Positions 60,866-64,000 of a stretch of 64,000 bases of DNA are shown piece by piece; position 1 is the stretch's first letter, and the number at the start of each line of letters is the position of its first letter. Source of the stretch: Agelaius tricolor (Eukaryota > Chordata > Aves > Passeriformes > Icteridae). The DNA lies in NCBI GenBank assembly GCA_023055355.1, contig JALJCS010000009.1, forward strand, positions 47,088,501 to 47,152,500. The letters are read 5' to 3'. The position numbers were made by a program, and so were the translations under genes. The notes under the pieces were generated by a model. The model was not told the DNA's origin. It made no database searches and saw only the letters and a program-made list of their open reading frames with translations.

Positions 60866-61070
60866 AGAATTCCACAATAATTTGCATTGGAAGGGACCTT
60901 AGAAATGTATTCCACCCCCCTGCCACGGGCAGGGGCACCTTCCACTGTCCCAGGTTACTCCAAGCCCTGTCCAACCTGGCCTTGGACACTTCCAGGGATC
61001 CACAACTTCTCTGGGCAGCCTGTGCCAGGGTATTACCACACTCACAGTCAAGAATTTATTTCTAAATTAA
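60866..61070 (-). mobile_element. CR1 LINE 3' end, antisense
   Basis: The plus strand shows TGCATTGGAAGGGACCTTAG, CCACGGGCAGGGGCACCTTC, CCAACCTGGCCTTGGACACT and CTTCTCTGGGCAGCCTGTGC, the reverse of the CR1 3' untranslated region. The distal tail is degraded (AGAATTCCACAATAATTTGC). The left end is near the true 3' terminus and the right end is the 5' truncation. Confidence 0.92.
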
Positions 61071-61283
61071 TGCTGTGTGGTTTTTTCAAGGCACTGAGGG
61101 ACAGCTATGATCCCTGAAAACTCAATCAAGAACACCCAGATTTTCCTTTAAATCGGACCTGAATCTGTCACATGGTTAATAGAAATAGATATGTCTCTAG
61201 TGGGCCTTGTGTATTTCTAATAGAATCCAAACACACAGCAGTTTTCTCTTGGGTTCTATGCAGGAAGAACATCAGAAAACACA

Positions 61284-61478
61284 TTTTTTTATTGTGAGGT
61301 TAACCCAGCACTGGCACAGGTTGCTGAAGGACATTGTGGAGTCTCCCTCCTTGGAGATATTAAAAAGCTGAATGTGCTTTGGATGTGGTCGTGGGCAGCC
61401 TGCTCTAGGTGACTGCTTGAGCAGGACAGAAAAAATGACTCCAGAGGTCCCTCTGAACCTTAGCCAACCCCTGACTCT
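61284..61478 (+). mobile_element. CR1 LINE 3' end, different subfamily
   Basis: Sense blocks are ATTGTGAGGTTAACCCAGCA, CTGGCACAGGTTGCTGAAGG, TGTGGAGTCTCCCTCCTTGG, GGCAGCCTGCTCTAGGTGAC and CCAGAGGTCCCTCTGAACCT, with a decayed tail at CTGACTCTGT. The GCTCTAGGTGAC block marks a subfamily distinct from the neighbouring antisense copy. The two copies lie head to head, with their 5' truncation points about 210 bp apart. Confidence 0.88.
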
Positions 61479-63788
61479 GTTATCCCTATGTAAGGGTAGT
61501 TCAGGGAGGGAAGAGCTGAATAGGCAAAGCAAAAGCTGTGTACTCAAGGAAAACCAAACAACAAATTCAGCACTTCAGCACCAATACAAAACACTGCCCC
61601 ACACCAGTGCTTGGGAAGGAAATTGGCTCTACCCCAGAGAAAACCAGATAATGGGAATGGGGTAATAACCAGACAAAGGGACTATGACAAATATTTTATA
61701 AATTCATTAGACTTTTCTAGTATTCTGGTAGCTTTCTTATAGTAAAACCTAGCTAGCAAGGTAGTGCAATAATCCTTAGGGAAGTAAAATACAGGACTAT
61801 TGGGGATTTGCTAACAGTAATAAAAGCCAATTTTCCGAGTTGGACAAATTGAAGATGAACTGTCCTGGGGCCTCTGTAGGAGAACTCCTATCAGTGGACT
61901 TTCCAATGCTAAGACAGTTTCTCCAAGATTTCTAAGACTTACCCAAGTCCTGTGACTCTTTTGTTTCCCTATAAACACTACTTTCCATCTAGGATTTTAT
62001 TTCTGGCTGTCTAAATGTTTTCTCTGCCTTCCCCCACGATTCTTCTTTTCCTTTCAAGAAATCAATGGCATGACTCATTTCCCACCCTGTGACTTGTTCC
62101 CTTGGGCTAAAGCTGCAGGAGCCTGGCCACTGTGTCCTACAGCTTCCTCCCAGCTTGCTTGCTCAGGTTTCCTCCTCAGGCAGTGGACATGGTGAGCAAT
62201 TCTTTCTCACTGCCATAGGAGCAGGGATGAGATCAGAGCCTGAACATGGGAATTTGTGAAAGACTCTGGATCCCCAGCTGGATCCTGACATGTTCAGTCC
62301 CTTTTTCCTGCAATAGTTCAGAGCTTGTAATTCTGTAGACAATTCCTCTATTCTTACGCTGACTTGGGTCAGAAAAGTCCATTTTGAGTGTTCTTGATCA
62401 TCACAGGTGGCTCCCAATGCCTTCTCTGTCTAAAAGCATGAAATCATGGGATACAGTTGTAACACAATTCAGAATTCAGCTAAGATGAACCATTGCTAAT
62501 TTGTCAACTGTCAGCACTTTATCTTGTAATTCTGTTTACTTTGAGGGGTATGCCTTTGGGATATATTTAAAATAGAGAGTCTTGACTGTTGTTCAATAAA
62601 AATCTTAGTGGTCTTTAAAGTATGAAGAACTCCTTACCCTGAGCTAAGTTTCTGTGGGGAATACAAGAGACCTTTTTCAGTTTTTGAGAAAAAAATATTT
62701 TTGGTGTTGAGAAAATCTAGAGTGTGGTTTCACTCTTCTCCTCCTAGAATCCTGTTTTTCTTGAATTAAGAAAAGCATTTTTTCCCTATAAACACCTGTC
62801 ACAGTATCTTTTTTTAATCAGACATCTAAAAACAAAATTAAATGAGATTGGAGTATTCTTCCTCCTTTTTCGCCTCAGCACACTTGCCTGGCAAATAAGA
62901 CTTCATGTGTGACTTCAATGTGAGTTTTATATAAAAATTATGGAATAGTCAGAGCCCTGACTATTTTATTTGCACACCTAGAGTGTCTTATCTATTTTAA
63001 TTTTATTGAATGAGATTGCAGTTTCAGTAAAGACAACCACACAATCATATTTCTTTTGCATCTTGTGCCAATAACCTGATTTTTGACACTGCAAATGTTT
63101 AACAAAATACAACTTATTTCACCCAGCTTCCAAACTTCTGGCTTTTGCTTTCCTGTTTGAGAAGGATGAGGCACAATTAAATCCTGATCTTTGCATTTTA
63201 TTTGAACCTATTTGTTCAACTTTTTTTGCCCAGCTAGAAGGATGCTCTGAATTAAAATTTCAGTGCTAGCTGACATTAGGTTCATTGCAGATAGTTTTTT
63301 TGTTTGGGGGTTTTTTTTCCTGTTTTTCCCTGCTCTTCATCTTGGCCTGCTGGGGTTGTTTCTCTCCATATGTGTCTGTAATGCCTGCCCCTGACACACC
63401 AGAAGAGGGCAGTTGGAATAAGCTCATTGCTAAAGCATATGGAACACGTTCTGGAAAAACATGAAGCCAGGGAAAATGCAGCTGTGGAGCACAAGCCCTA
63501 CCTGAGGCCAACTGTGCTTTGTGTACATACTGTCCAAACTGGGAGAGAGCACACAACACAGGGGATGGAGAGCTGGATTAGCACCTCCTTCAATCTCCAG
63601 GCAGATGTTCAGCTCCATGTACCCTGTCAGCTCTGTACCAGGTCATGACCAGTAATGGGATGAGGCCTTGCTGCAGCCAAATGTGTTGAAAACAAAGTCA
63701 ATTTAATCAGAGAAACAGTTTAGCCAAGTTTGACTTTTCAGTATAATCACTCAGGGAAGATTTCAAACTTTGCAGAAGCATGGCCAGC
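61479..63788. other. Unique AT-rich DNA, no supported gene
   Basis: Short frames only, the longest about 97 codons (minus 63266-63559), without a domain. No exon, RNA gene or repeat family was recognised. Confidence 0.5.
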
Positions 63789-63978
63789 AGGTTTAGATTG
63801 GATATTGGGAAGAAATTCTTGCCTGTGAGGGTGGGGAGGCCCTGGATCCCTGGAATTGTCCAAGGCCAGGCTGGATGGGGCTTGGAGAAATTTGGGGTAG
63901 TGGAAGGTGTCCCTGCCCATGGCCGGGGTGGAACCGGATGAGCTTCAAGGTCTCTCCCAAACTAAGCCATTCTATGAC
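63789..63978 (+). mobile_element. CR1 LINE 3' end with internal deletion
   Basis: Sense blocks are GGTTTAGATTGGATATTGGG, TTGCCTGTGAGGGTGGGGAG, GTCCAAGGCCAGGCTGGATG, GGTGTCCCTGCCCATGGCCG and a terminal CCATTCTATGACATA. Compared with the copy at 1036, 34 bp between two CCCTGG motifs are missing (junction at 63840-63845). The 3' terminus is nearly intact. Confidence 0.93.
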
Positions 63979-64000
63979 ATATATTGAGGATTGCTGCAAC

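Noticed and set aside
1..64000. CRISPR arrays, toxin-antitoxin pairs, phage or bacterial operons
   Set aside because: No regularly spaced direct repeats with unique spacers, no gene-dense strands and no ribosome-binding sites. The repeat content is avian.

Overview
The window looks like avian nuclear DNA, most likely from a songbird or a relative. It is AT-rich and CpG-poor. Its interspersed repeats are dominated by short, 5'-truncated copies of the CR1 non-LTR retrotransposon, the main LINE of birds. There are also two solo-LTR-like blocks of the kind common in passerines. I saw no bacterial operon, ribosome-binding-site pattern, CRISPR array or dense coding. The species, chromosome and nearest gene cannot be read from this sequence.

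No protein-coding gene can be supported. Open frames are short and many begin at TTG or GTG instead of ATG. The longer ones lie in unique DNA with no recognisable domain, or in CR1 and simple repeats. The longest (211 codons, minus strand, 41996-42631) opens with TTG and has its first ATG at codon 79. No tRNA, rRNA, snRNA or known microRNA was recognised. The window is best read as intergenic or deep intronic DNA.

Layout. 1-8 kb: one CR1 3' end, a (GGGAAA)n tract, a homeodomain-motif cluster with a perfect C/EBP-type palindrome, a solo-LTR-like block (6108-6518) and a long AT palindrome (7686-7755). 8-22 kb: minus-strand CR1 copies at 8.96, 14.03, 16.33 and 21.79 kb, a second LTR (16879-17282), a T/G-rich tract and a 20-nt G run. 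22-34 kb: mostly unique, with a perfect 17-bp hairpin (25413-25453), small tandem duplications, a paired CACGTG and TATA arrangement near 30.7 kb, a (GGAT)11 microsatellite and a CR1 coding-region fragment at 34.2 kb. 34-50 kb: nearly repeat-free. 50.7-51.9 kb: the longest CR1 copy, split by a roughly 300-bp insertion flanked by 8-bp direct repeats. 52-60 kb: unique and AT-rich. 60.9-64 kb: three more CR1 3' ends, two of them in opposite orientation.

The most interesting items are structural. They include a probable template-switch scar inside a CR1 copy (14236-14282), the perfect hairpin at 25413, the nested insertion at 50914-51219, and a few motif clusters that resemble conserved non-coding elements. 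I looked for an undescribed biological system and found no sequence evidence for one.
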